From contig CM034546.1 in assembly GCA_020055645.1 (NCBI GenBank), forward strand, positions 47,244,001 through 47,308,000: a stretch of 64,000 nucleotides of DNA, in the 5' to 3' direction. Below the pieces are notes generated by a model, which was not told where the DNA came from, did not search any database, and saw only the letters and a list, made by a program, of their open reading frames with translations. The stretch comes from Tomocerus qinae (lineage: Eukaryota; Arthropoda; Collembola; Entomobryomorpha; Tomoceridae). This document shows, piece by piece, positions 33,783 through 44,672 of this stretch (positions within the stretch are counted from its first letter, which is position 1; each line of letters opens with the position of its first letter). The position numbers were made by a program, and so were the translations under genes.

Positions 33783-34696
33783 CGGTGTCCGGATATAAGT
33801 GCCAAAATAAAAGTGCCAATTGGCACTCTCAATGTCCATAAGTGTCAATTTCAAAAGTGCCAAAAATTTAAGTGCCAAAGCATTTAATGCCAAAATCCCA
33901 AAAGTTTGCTTTGGATGATATATTCTAAAATATTTATGCTTTTCTAGCAATTCTATTTGTAGTTCATAGTAAATGGAAGACTAACGAACTTAGATCAATC
34001 AAGAAAGCCTTGTGTAATTTGAATACGCTGATATGTAAACGCTAAGCTGATAAGCTAAAGTCCTAGCTTAGGGAACAAGTATCCTACATTTATTTCTGTT
34101 TATCATTTGCCTTGGCCCCAGTAGTTGAAAAGAAACACCTGCACAGGTATTCCTATATAAAACATGTGTTGTTAAAAACGTAAGATATTGGAAACATGTA
34201 CAAGAAGATGTACTAAGAACAACAAATTGCTTGGAAGTTGGCATCATGGTTTTAATTATTATCTAGAGTGAATAAACCGCATCCATCAATTTAGATGTTA
34301 TTGTCCCATTTCCAAAGCGAATAAAGTAATTGTTCGCTTATGATCGTTTACTTTAACAGCGGAATGGCAACACCTCAAAAGAAAAGGTACAGGGAGCTTG
34401 ATGAAAAGATTTCTTTTCAGGTTGTACAGTATCTCACAAAACCTAATATTATTATCGATTATTTAAATGCATGTACACATTTAGTGGGACGGAATAATCA
34501 AGGATGAAAGACTTAAACTCACATAGGATTATAATTTACAAAGTAATACCCTTGTACATAACATGAGACTTAACAATGACTAATTAAACTTGCATTGGCA
34601 TTTAATTTCATTGGCACTTTTGTTTTTGGCACTTCTCAAAATCTCTGAAAAAAATAATTGGCACATTTGACCGTTGGCACATATATCCGGGAACCG
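33783..34696. mobile_element. Inverted-repeat element inside receptor exon 3, 914 bp
   Basis: The ends CGGTGTCCGGATATAAGTGC and, inverted, CGGTTCCCGGATATATGTGC form the terminal repeats. TACAGT flanks both sides (33777-33782 and 34697-34702) and is single in the unbroken paralogue near 41591, consistent with a 6-bp target duplication. A TA duplication with asymmetric ends is the alternative. Many subterminal AAGTGCCAA/TTGGCACTT motifs occur. No transposase is visible, so it is non-autonomous. The superfamily is not assigned. Confidence 0.8.
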
Positions 34697-35309
34697 TACA
34701 GTTCTCTCTTGAATATGAAGTTGGCAGCGAAGAAATAAACATTGTACACGCTATTGGCATCGAGCATGATTAGCTGTAATAATCGATAGATTTTGGGTAA
34801 ATTTTTCGAATCTCTAAGTGCATCTTCCGTTCGGTACATTTTTCTGCCAAAACTTCAATAACACAGTAATTAGTTTTTATAATAATAATATGTATACTAT
34901 TATGTATGGACGAAATAATTAATTCTTGTTTAATTTGAGTAAAGTTACCTCAATTCGTCAAAGAAAACTTTGAAAGTAGGGCCACACAGAACTGCAACGG
35001 CCATATGAACCAATGTCAATGCAAATCCGCAAAAAAAGAACCAAAAATTGAGTACCGCCAAAAGCGTGAAGTAGATATAGTCGTCAGGGTCAAGTAGAGA
35101 CGTAATGAATAATGAGTCGAATGGAATAATGAATATTACACTTCCAAATATGATTGGATACGTGGCAGTAACCATAAATCCCAGGAGGAGAAATACGTCT
35201 ACCAACTCAATTCGGTTTTGATATTTCCTTTTAAAATAGATCTCTAATAAAAATGATAATATTATTATTAATTTTAATATCTTATGCCACTAAAGATTCT
35301 CTACTTTTA

Positions 35310-35634
35310 GCTCGCCTGAGGAAGCGAGCTTATAGAACCGCACAGTCTGTCCGTACGTACGTCACCACGATAACTTTCGAAAGCAATGACGGATATTGAC
35401 CAAACTTTGCAAAAACAATGCCTATGGACCACTGACGATCCCTATTGAATCAATTTTGATTTTCTGTTGATTGTGATAGTCAACATCAATCTATTTTGAT
35501 TTTCTGTTAGTTTTTATATTGAATTATGAATTAAATAATCTAGTTTGAATTACTGCTTACTTTAATAATCAAAATAAAATTTCTATTATTATTACAACCA
35601 AAATGTGCACACGGTCCATTTTACTCAGGCGAGC
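35310..35634. mobile_element. Small inverted-repeat element in receptor intron 1
   Basis: GCTCGCCTGAG at 35310-35320 and CTCAGGCGAGC at 35624-35634 are perfect 11-bp inverted ends around 303 bp of AT-rich sequence. The right paralogue's intron lacks the segment, supporting insertion. The target duplication is unclear. Confidence 0.6.
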
Positions 35635-36110
35635 TTCTGTTACGGCTTGCTGTAGGTTTTTTACATACAATCTACATGGTTTATTAAGGCATAGCTATAG
35701 CAATACCTCTTATAATTACAATAAACATTATTATAAGTTGTTTACTTACTGCGCCATTTAGAGAGTGTATTAAATATGACGTTGCCAACCCTTATTATCG
35801 TATTCCTCTTGAATATTGTTACATGGATAATGATCATTATAACAGCATCTCCTAAAATGATGACGTAACTCGAACAAGCAGAAATGGTATCTCCATGAAG
35901 AGTGTTATATACAGCTCTGGCCAGGATATAAAACCAATAAATGTGTGCATATAAAACAAATAGATACCATTTTAACCTGACCCATTTGTTTGTAGACCAT
36001 GACAAATGTTTTTCAGGACAGTCTGAATTCCAATGAAGGGGTACACCGCCCCAGAAATTGCCCCATTTCACATACCATGAAAATATTGTTTTCGAAATGG
36101 CTTTTACCAT

Positions 36111-37199
36111 TGTCCAATTGTTAGGTGATCGAAATTATTTGCAAATTGCTATTAAATGAAATAATTAATTATAAACTTTTTTAGACGAAAGTTAACGAAT
36201 AGCTATTTATAATGGAAACTTGATACTTTCATCATTCACTGCAGAAAATTGTAAAAGCCTAAAAGAAGTTCAACATAGGACTAAATTGCAAACTGCGGAG
36301 ACTGGAGACATAATATACAATATACAGTCAACTATTTATAACTTTATATTTTAAACAAGTCAAAACTCTTGGCATTGAAGTAGGTAAATCGACGTGTAAA
36401 GGGTCGGCTGGTTTATCTTTATTGATTTTTATGTTAATATCGACATATTATTATGTTCATGGAATGTGGTGTATATGCACAGTATTCGGTAGGATTCCCT
36501 TTATTCCATAATATATATTTTATTAATTCTATATACCTATATATATTCTAAATAATATATATACCTCGGCAGTTCACTAAAATATTTAACATCTCATTTC
36601 AATGGTATATGTGGCTACATTCCTATCACTATAAAGTCAAAACTATTATTAAACTAGTAGACTTGTCAATACCATAAATGATCGGCTGGCCACTTGTTCT
36701 TATTTTCTAGGAATTAAAAAATATCTTTGCAAACCAGCATGATAATGAAAAGGTTAAAAAAGTCAAATTTTATTTTGTTTATAAAACTAATAATAACACC
36801 TGATCAGAGCACTTACATTTTCACCTATTTAAGCATTTAGATAAATTGCATTTTATTCAAAATTCAATAATTTGAATCAAGACATTGAAGTTTCTATATT
36901 GCATTGCAATAAATAGCAATATTGAACTAATTGGATCATGTTATATGTATAGTCCCCATTCCCCATCATATTATAATGTATGCAAGTGGTAACATGAGGT
37001 TGAGCAGAGGGTTTAGACATCAGCTTTGGTTTTGCCGGGACCTATTCACTTGGCTTGAACACTACCGAGTATAGACTCTACTATGTAGCCATGACATAAA
37101 GCTTCAAATCACTTGTAAAGCCTCACAAGGGTACACAGTCTCCTTAAGCTTCATAATACCCCAAGGCCCCGTAGCCTTATATACGCAAAACTAGATGCA
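36111..37199. other. Upstream and intergenic region of the left receptor gene
   Basis: No gene seen. The first ~580 bases are duplicated at 42643-43250 and may include the promoter of the receptor genes, since they are similar in both copies. The rest is AT-rich without recognisable features. Confidence 0.4.
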
Positions 37200-37850
37200 A
37201 AAGATACACGGACTTATTCGTAGGACGCATCATTAAGCACTGATTGAATTTAAAATGTCATGATAATTTTTGGGTCGTGTTGTATTTATACATCAAATAT
37301 GTATAATATTGATCATATTGTGACAATTTATAAACAAAATAGTTTCTGAGAATGACTATACTTCAGTTGTTACGAAATCGCAACATAATATATTTTGATA
37401 CGCTTAGCTTTAGCTTGCAGAGATGGGAATATTGTGTTTATTCTATCGATTACTTACAACCCCACACAATAAGTAATATAAAATGATATAAATACTTAGA
37501 TGTAATGTAAAAATGTTAATATTTAAATAAATCACATCATTTTCAGTTAACAACACACTTTTACATTTTAGTTACGATGGGATAAAATATAATCAGACTA
37601 GTAGTGGGGTTACTGGCGATGGCAGCACAGCATGATAGATAGCTTCTGTAGTCGGAGGAGTCTGAGTCACCACTGTATTACACGAACCGTTTAAGGTTAT
37701 GAGCATCGCATATGTATTGATTTTCAGCCCTTGAGATTTAGAGATGCGTATAGTTACGACGTTGTAATTTGTCTGTGATGAAATGAGCAATCAGTGCAAA
37801 ATGGCAGACAGTTTCCTCCTAAAGCAGACACCGACAAGTCCCGCAGAGGT
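37200..37850. repeat. Dispersed repeat, copy 1
   Basis: Similar in the same orientation to 52110-53100 (shared GACGCATCATTAAG, TTGATTTTCAGCCCTTGAGA, GAGATGCGTAT and CAGTTTCCTCC). The minus-strand open frame 37593-37790 lies in the best conserved part but is not kept open in the other copy. Confidence 0.55.
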
Positions 37851-38263
37851 TTCTGGCAAAATTTATAATTTACGGAAGGCAGCCAGTTGAACTTACATTA
37901 TTTTTTGCGATTTCAACACTTATTCTCCACTTTCACTACAATTCCCTGTGTATTATTAGAACCTCTTTGGTTGTGAGTTGTTATGTGATTATGTGGTAAT
38001 GACCACCAAATAAATGGTTAGGTATCAAACTGAATTTCAAAATTTCCCCTACATACATAACCCGAAGTGCGATTCCTTTTTTGGACCCTCATTAGGCTTT
38101 GTAGCCACCGTAGACCATGAGATCCAGTGGAAAGTACGGGGTCAGGTCAAGCCCTAAGTAGAATATGGAAACGACACTGCCTTAAGTAATTCTGAAAGGT
38201 AGGTAATATTATGATATATAGTTCTATAATATTATTGTTCTTGAAATCACGATTCACAGTCCT

Positions 38264-38313
38264 TGTATATTATATTATTTATATTATAATATTATTATTA
38301 TATTATATTATTT
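38264..38313. repeat. AT-rich simple repeat
   Basis: Runs of TATTAT and TAATAT units; no gene. Confidence 0.6.
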
Positions 38314-38369
38314 GTTAAAGTATACATATTCAGTAATAAATATTGGAACATTTCTTCCTTTTAGTATAA

Positions 38370-38800
38370 GCATTCTTACTAAAGCGCATCCGATCATCGA
38401 ATGCTTCAACTTGAACGAGATTATTGTTTTGTATTAGTTATGTATTCTCAAATTGTATTTACAAGGCAATGCTATGTTCTACATTCGTTTATACTACAAT
38501 GAACAGTCTTGTAAGTTGTAAGTTGTATTGTAACATTGTAAGTGCTCTGACAGCTCTGCGTCATCTCAAGAGTTTGTTTTTGTTGTTCTTGTTTCATTTT
38601 GTAAGATGTGAGAAGACAGTAAAGGTAGATTAATAAATATCGAATGTTGGAATCAAAATGTATTACCTGTACTTGTATGTAGAATGATAAATAATACAAC
38701 GTAAACATCCATTGATTTGTTACTCCTGTTTTGCATTTGCAACAGAATCGAACGCAACGGAGAACTATTAAAGTAACAACCATCGGCTTTTCTCAAATTC
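38370..38800. repeat. Segmental duplication block d, right copy
   Basis: Partner of 30440-30860. Contains chance ORFs on both strands only. Confidence 0.65.
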
Positions 38801-39240
38801 CCTCTTAGTTTGAATTTGCTCGCCGTTTAGAAATAAACATCGAAAGGTCTTTGCATTTATTCTTGAAACTTATAAAAGTGAATTGTAAAAGACGATTGAA
38901 AAATCAATAAATTCGGCTAAATAGGTATAAACCCTAATGCTCTTGGTCTACGTCAATAGCTGTCAGGACATTGGTGCAGGAAAAAGTATGATTGCTATAA
39001 AATGGAGAAAATATATTTCTTCCTGGACAATATTAGTTGCGTAGAGGACAAAAATAGCAAAATGAATTTCATCCGTTTCGCAACTAATTTTGTTCGCGAA
39101 GATAAATACAGTTTGGAAGGTTTTCGTTATTTCCGGACAACAGAAACCAATTAAAACGCTCGTATTAGGGAATGCAGAATGACCGGTAATGGACCTTAGT
39201 GCATAAAATGGAATATAACTCTGATCTAATTATCGATCAT

Positions 39241-39540
39241 TCTGCGCTACCCTACGTAACTACCACCCTCGAATTTCATCGTCTTCATTGTCGTTTCCTG
39301 CTGGCTGCTGGACTTTGCCAACGTTTGTACAACCATGAAATATCATACTTTGTACAACTTTGACGCAATTAATTTTGTCCCGGGGGAAATTATTTTTGAA
39401 CTGGAATTGTCAAATTATTTCGTTCAACTCTAATTTCTCCCATGGACAAAAACTAAACTCATCGTGGACAGTCCTCTTTGTTTTCTTTCTTCTACACCAT
39501 GCACTGTCACTTCCTTGTCAACCATGTTGTGGATTCTAGC
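39241..39540. repeat. Segmental duplication block a, right copy
   Basis: Partner of 1-300. In this copy block a lies upstream of the receptor block, whereas at the left it lies upstream of block b, so the duplication is rearranged. Confidence 0.6.
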
Positions 39541-39729
39541 AAGCACGTGTATACAAAACTGAGTTTTGGAAGGGGCTAAGGTTTCCAATGGATGAAAATA
39601 AACTAGAGTAGAGAGCTAGAGCGATGAATCTATTTATTTACTTATTGACTTACATGTAACTTAGTTATTTGTATTTAACTGGAACAGTAGACATATTTAA
39701 GAATGCTATTAAACTCACTTAACATAATA

Positions 39730-39867
39730 TAATTGTGTGTGAATACGGACATAAATGGTCCAATTTTCAACTAAACCTTTAGTATTTAGTCATCCTAGCT
39801 TCCAGGCGAAATAATACTGAAGGCTTAGTTGAAAATTGGACCAGTTATGTCCGTATTTACACAATTA
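39730..39867. repeat. Near-perfect hairpin element, 138 bp
   Basis: The left arm (GTGTGAATACGGACATAAAT...CAACTAAACC) and right arm (...TAGTTGAAAATTGGACC, then TATGTCCGTATTTACAC) pair over more than 40 bp with few mismatches around a ~40-nt loop. This is typical of a palindromic miniature transposon; a small-RNA precursor is possible but not supported further. Confidence 0.6.
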
Positions 39868-40513
39868 GATACTTTACACTGAATAGAACAGGAAAAATAC
39901 ACACTCTATACCGTCCTTCATGATCAGTATATCGATTCCTGGAACTACGTTTACATCCAAAGACTTAGAACATGTTCTAGCATTATCTATTTATAATTTT
40001 TTTTAATTTAAAAAAATAAAGTGCTTCTATTTTAACCTCACTTCAACCTCACAGAGGTATTATTTTCTTACCCCCATCTCAACCTCAATTTATGTATGTA
40101 ATGGTTTTCTTCACGACCAAGCAATTAGTCGCATGTGACCTCAGCCTCACTCTCTTGTACAAGACATGTGGCCGACCTCACCTTAACCTAAATCTATTTG
40201 TAATAAAAATGAGTGACCTAATAGAAATATCACAATTTTTTCTTTATACAGAGTCCTCACATCACTAATAGTAAAACTATATAATATGTTTAACCTAAAA
40301 TCACTTCAGTAAAATCCTCCTAATGAGGTGAAGTTTGAGGATGAGTGTCCGAATATGAGGTAGATATGAGAGAGGGGTCCAAACTTTAATCGATACGTTT
40401 TATTATTTGGTCGTTAGAAAAAAATCAGCAATGCAAGCCAGCTAGATAAGTCAACTTCTTTTGAATTTATGATATATTCTCATTTCAATCAGGTTTACAT
40501 TAAATATTTAATT

Positions 40514-40789
40514 TTAAACTTGATTACTCATAAAACTTAAGGGCTTCCAAATTTTGTCGTCCACCACATAATTATTTAAATCCAAATTGAAGGTATATTC
40601 GGGAATAAGTTTTGAAACTTTGTCTTCGATTACCACAAGGAGATACGTATATGTACAACGCCCCGACGCAGTCATGGAACCAAGTACATTGGATTGGATA
40701 TAACCACGAAGTATTGTGATTTTTGCTAAATTCAGTGTCACAATTATTCTGTACCCAGTGTAAGAATTCACCGCAAATATAAAGGTCAT
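40514..40789 (-). CDS. Unrecognised 91-codon open frame
   Basis: ATG at 40789, stop at 40514, downstream of the receptor gene on the same strand. No membrane segment, signal peptide or known motif; splice context is unclear. It could be an exon of an unknown gene or chance. Confidence 0.2.
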   Translation of the reverse strand: MTFIFAVNSYTGYRIIVTLNLAKITILRGYIQSNVLGSMTASGRCTYTYLLVVIEDKVSKLIPEYTFNLDLNNYVVDDKIWKPLSFMSNQV

Positions 40790-40833
40790 AAATATATTAA
40801 TTAGAGGGAAAATACATACATCATAACTTAGGC

Positions 40834-40953
40834 AACCATTTAACCTTAATCCACTTTTCGTATTGTGTACGAAATAGCATCAGTGCCAAAAACCAAATGT
40901 AGATTTAGAATATTTCGTACACAAAACAAAAATTGGATTCAGGCTAAATGGTT
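40834..40953. repeat. Foldback miniature element, 120 bp
   Basis: The arms AACCATTTAACCTTAATCCA and (inverted) AACCATTTAGCCTGAATCCA continue for ~42 bp with about six mismatches; ~34-nt loop. It shares the core CCTTAATCCA with the foldback element at 62482-62640, so both seem to belong to one family. Confidence 0.6.
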
Positions 40954-41245
40954 TCATTCAAAGGGACGATATTATTTGTCCCTGCAAAGGAGTTTGAGCC
41001 TCTCTTAGTCGCTAGTCGTGCGCTAACCTGTAAACATTGAACCTCATATGCAGGGACACGTATTATACCCGACTACCCTTAATGACCCTAAGTATAAAGC
41101 AAAAAACTCCAGGTAATACCTCAAAACACTAGTTCAAATTGCAGACATGAAATGATGTAGTGTTTTTTGATAAAGTACATGCATTTTAGTAATTATTGTC
41201 ACTTGTCAAATAAAGCTAAACAATTTAAATACCTCTAATATAACC

Positions 41246-42642
41246 TTACCCAAATGTTAAAATAGCCTCCATAGTACCTAAACTAACTGAATATATGAAT
41301 TTGATTAGTTTGTTTCTCCTTATAATCGAAAATCTTCCGATACAGAATTTACATGTTGTACAGGATTTACCAAATTTCTTGAAAATTACTTTTTCGTGAT
41401 TAGAACGATGAGAAACTAAACAGTATTTCCAGGATTCGATACATGAAGATGACGATTCAAATACCATAGAAGTCGCGAAGAGTAATATCATCCAGCCAAT
41501 AGACATTAGAATGGCCCACAGTAAAAGCAGCAGAACCATGGCAGTTTCCATCTGAGAATGGCGCAGGATGAGCAAGTAGTTAGCCAAGTACAGTTGTTTC
41601 TTGAATAAAAAGTTGAGTGCAAATAAAGCAATATTGTACAAGCTATTGGCATCGTGGATGATTAGCTGCAATAATCGATAGATTTTGGGTACATTTTTCG
41701 AATTTCTAAATGTATCATCCGTTTGGTACATTTTTCTGCCAAAACTGCAATAAAATCAGTAATTAGGTTGTGTGTGGATGAATGAATGTGTCAATATATG
41801 GATCAAATAATTAATCCTTGTTTAAGTTGAGTTACCTCAATTCTTCAAAGAAAACTTTGAAAGTAGGGCAACACAGACAACCAACGGCCACATGAAACAG
41901 TGTAAATCCAAATCCACAAAATGCGAACCAAAAATTGAGTAACACCAAAAGCGTGAAGTAGAAATAATTGAAGTCAGCGGGGCCAAGTAGTGATGTCATG
42001 CATACTGAGTGGAATGGAATAATTAATATTCCACATCCAAATATGATTGGATATGTGACGGCAACCAGAAACCCCAGTATGAGAAACACGTCTATCATCT
42101 CAATTCTGTTTTGATACTTCTTTTTAAAATAGGCCTCTGGTAAAATCATAATAATATTATTACGTTTAATATCTGTCGTTTAAGATCCTTTAATTTTTTA
42201 CATGGAATTAACATGGATAATTATAGCAATGCAATACCTCTTATAACTTATTATAATTAATATTTTAAGATGCTTACTTACTGCGCCATTTAGAGAGCGT
42301 ACCAAATATGGCGTTGCCAGTTCTTATGAACGTATCTCTCTTGAATATTGTTACGTGGATATCGACCACTGGAATAGCAATTCCTAAAACGAAGACGTAG
42401 CTCACACAAGCAGATAAGATGTCACTGTGAAATGTCTGATAAACAGCTCTGGCCAGGAGATAAAACCAATAAATGTGTGTATACAAAACAAACAGATACC
42501 ACTTCAGCCTGACCCATTTGTTTGTAGACCATGACCAATGCTTTTCAGGACAGTCTGGATTCCAATGAAAAGGAACACCTCCCCAGAAATTGCCCCATTT
42601 CACATACCACGAAAATATTTTTTTCGAAATGGCTTTTACCAT
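41246..42642 (-). CDS. Multipass chemoreceptor-like protein, intact paralogue
   Basis: Three exons on the minus strand: 42642-42282 (phase 1 donor GTAAGT), 42136-41836 (phase 2 donor GTAACT) and 41744-41246; 386 residues. Six to seven hydrophobic segments: two in exon 1 (WYLFVLYTHIYWFYLL; VSYVFVLGIAIPVV), two or three in exon 2, at least two in exon 3 (LLLLLWAILMSIGWMILLFA). The C-terminus TMEAILTFG resembles a degenerate TYxxxxxQF motif of insect-type gustatory receptors, and total length fits. The TAA stop sits in a GGGTAAGG context that could also be a donor; ending here is preferred because both paralogues keep the stop. Ligand unknown; membership in the 7TM chemoreceptor superfamily is inferred. 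Confidence 0.75.
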
Positions 42643-43250
42643 TATCCAATTGTTAGGTGATCGAAATTATTTGCAATTAAATGAAATAAATGAAATAATT
42701 AATTAAACTTTTTTAGACGAAATAGATAACGAATAGCTATTTATATTGGAAACTTGAAACTGACATCATTCTCTGTAGACGATTGTAAAAGCCTAAAAGG
42801 AGTTCAACATTGGACTAAATTGTTAACTGCGGAGACATTAACAATAAAGTCAAGTTATTGACTTTATTGTCAGTCAACTATTTATAACTCTATTATTATT
42901 TGAAATAAATCAAAACTCTTGGCATTGAACAAAGTCAACTAAGTACATGTAAAGGGTCGGTTGGGTTAAGCGTTTATTGATTCTTGTGTTGAAAATATGT
43001 CGACGTCGACATCGTATGTGCAACATAGTTCATTGAATGTGGTATATATTTACAGTATAGGCAATGGGATTCCATTTATTCTATAAAGAAAAATATTTAC
43101 CTCAGCAGATCACTAAAATATTAAATATCTCATTTTAATGATATATGAGTCTACATTCCAGTCACTCTAAAGTCAAAACTATTGGGATGGCTTTAAATTA
43201 GTATACTTGTCAATAACACATAAATGATTGGTTGGTCTGGTCATATTTAT

Positions 43251-43614
43251 TCTTATTTTCTTAAAAATATTTTTGCAAAAATAGGTTACTACTTTTCCTG
43301 ATAGGGAAAGTGGGTGAAAAACATAAAATTAACTAAAATTCGATACAATTCCAGCTCTATTAGTCCTACAAGGTTGTGTAAGCTCGATTGATGAAAGCTG
43401 AAATGCCCGGACACTACTAAATATTAAGTTACATTTTACATTCAGCATCCCATGATAGAGCATAAACTTCTCTGCCGTTATATTTCCGTTTTACAATGGT
43501 TTATTCGTAATGCATTTATTTCATACCGCTATACACACAATTACTTTAATTCCAGGATATTACCAACATGTTCTTTTCCGATTTCTCAGTTGTCCTTTAT
43601 GAATGCTGTTGTTC
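43251..43614. other. Non-coding spacer
   Basis: No gene seen. The plus-strand open frame 43452-43847 runs into the miniature element at 43615 and is not credible. Confidence 0.4.
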
Positions 43615-43796
43615 AGGGTTGCGGTGTCCGGATAGGAAGGTGTGGACAAAAGTGGACAAAAGTGGTTTTATCCAGGGCAAAACTAGTTTTATCCTGGAAG
43701 AAATTAGTTTTGTCCACTTTTGTCCTGGATAGAAAGTGGACAAAACTAATTTCATCCTGGACAGTAATAGTTTTATCCGGACAAAACGCAACCCTG
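43615..43796. mobile_element. hAT-like miniature element, 182 bp, with 8-bp target duplication
   Basis: It starts CAGGGTTGCGGTGTCCGGAT and ends with the inverse of CAGGGTTGCGTTTTGTCCGG. It is flanked by CTGTTGTT at 43607-43614 and 43797-43804. An 8-bp duplication and CAGGG ends fit the hAT superfamily. The interior is made of repeated phrases such as GTGGACAAAA and TTTTATCC, which create meaningless ORFs on both strands. Confidence 0.85.
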
Positions 43797-44100
43797 CTGT
43801 TGTTGTTTCTGTTTGGCACCGAAACAGCAGCATTAAAATTAATTTAGTTAAGTTAGAGTAGTGTAAAATTAAGTATTTTTTGTAAAATGTGATATCTGTT
43901 ATTAGCCCTAGATATCATTATCTAAACCATTGAAAATAAAATTACCTTGTAAATTATTTGAAATCAGCATGAGTTATTCTGATCCTGTGAGAAAATCTGC
44001 GTTAGAAGCGGCATCGGCTTACAAAGCCATAGTTTTCAAGTATTCTACCGATATTAGGGTAACGATTGGATAAAAGACTCGAACATTTTACCACTTGGTC

Positions 44101-44660
44101 GATGTTGCAAATCAAAAGCAACTTTTCAAGTTTCGTACAAAACTTTGGCATTTCCTTAAAATTAAAAATCAACTGTTTCTCAACATACAAGTTAATCAAA
44201 GCAATGAACAGCATTTATCGTATAAACAAGTCTACCAAACTACCAACATGCAACATATGGAACCTACGTAATTTTAATATCAACTATATAGGGTATGAGT
44301 AAATAGGAGGATGTGACAAATAATTGAATCAGTAGTAGAGTGGAGGGAACGGAGGGAAGTTCCTCTTAGTTCTTCATTCCTCTCCGTTTGCAATGTTGGT
44401 TGAAAGTTACCCAACTCAGTAAACAATGCAAAACATAGATCACATAAAAAGCAACAGCCGACTCACCGTTATGAAAACTAACTAATTAACGTAAATGAAA
44501 CAATGAAGCCTTTCACTTGACAAACGACAAGTAAATAAGTTGTTTTTACATATAATCACGGGTTTGGTATACGACCATGGATGGAAATTTGCAAAGAAAT
44601 AACAAGCTTCATCCATGACCTGATGAAATGAAAAGAATTTTTTAAACTAATGATTTAAAA
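44101..44660. repeat. Segmental duplication block b, right copy, with empty retrotransposon site
   Basis: Partner of 2392-2865. It runs without interruption into block c at about 44660-44673, where the left copy has the 25.7-kb array. No LTR fragment is present, so this is a pre-insertion version of the site, although it has diverged locally. Confidence 0.75.
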
Positions 44661-44672
44661 CGCATATTATAG

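Larger units (their letters stand above)
33434..36110 (-). pseudogene. Multipass receptor-like gene, left paralogue, disrupted by a transposon
   Basis: Three exons: 36110-35750, 35243-34949 and 34852-33434. The ATG at 36110, donors GTAAGT and GTAACT, and acceptors TTAG and GAAG are all intact and in matching phase with the right paralogue. The third exon is interrupted after KRELY by a 914-bp inverted-repeat element, which shifts the frame and brings stops. Coding sequence resumes at LYLANYLLILHHSQME and runs to ILTLG. No other clear lesion is seen, so inactivation is recent, unless the element is spliced out, for which no good sites are evident. Function would be as in the right copy. Confidence 0.8.
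33170..36690. repeat. Segmental duplication block f, left copy
   Basis: Contains the left receptor gene and its flanks; direct copy of 39930-43250. Similarity starts around CCTGGAATTACGTTTAC and runs past the gene start to about TGATCGGCTGGCC. Two transposon insertions (33783-34696 and 35310-35634) are absent from the right copy. Confidence 0.85.
39930..43250. repeat. Segmental duplication block f, right copy
   Basis: Contains the intact receptor gene. Partner of 33170-36690 and without that copy's two transposon insertions. Confidence 0.85.

Noticed and set aside
43452-43847. 131-codon plus-strand ORF and overlapping minus-strand ORFs
   Set aside because: They are produced by internal repeats of the 182-bp miniature element and show repetitive meaningless peptides.
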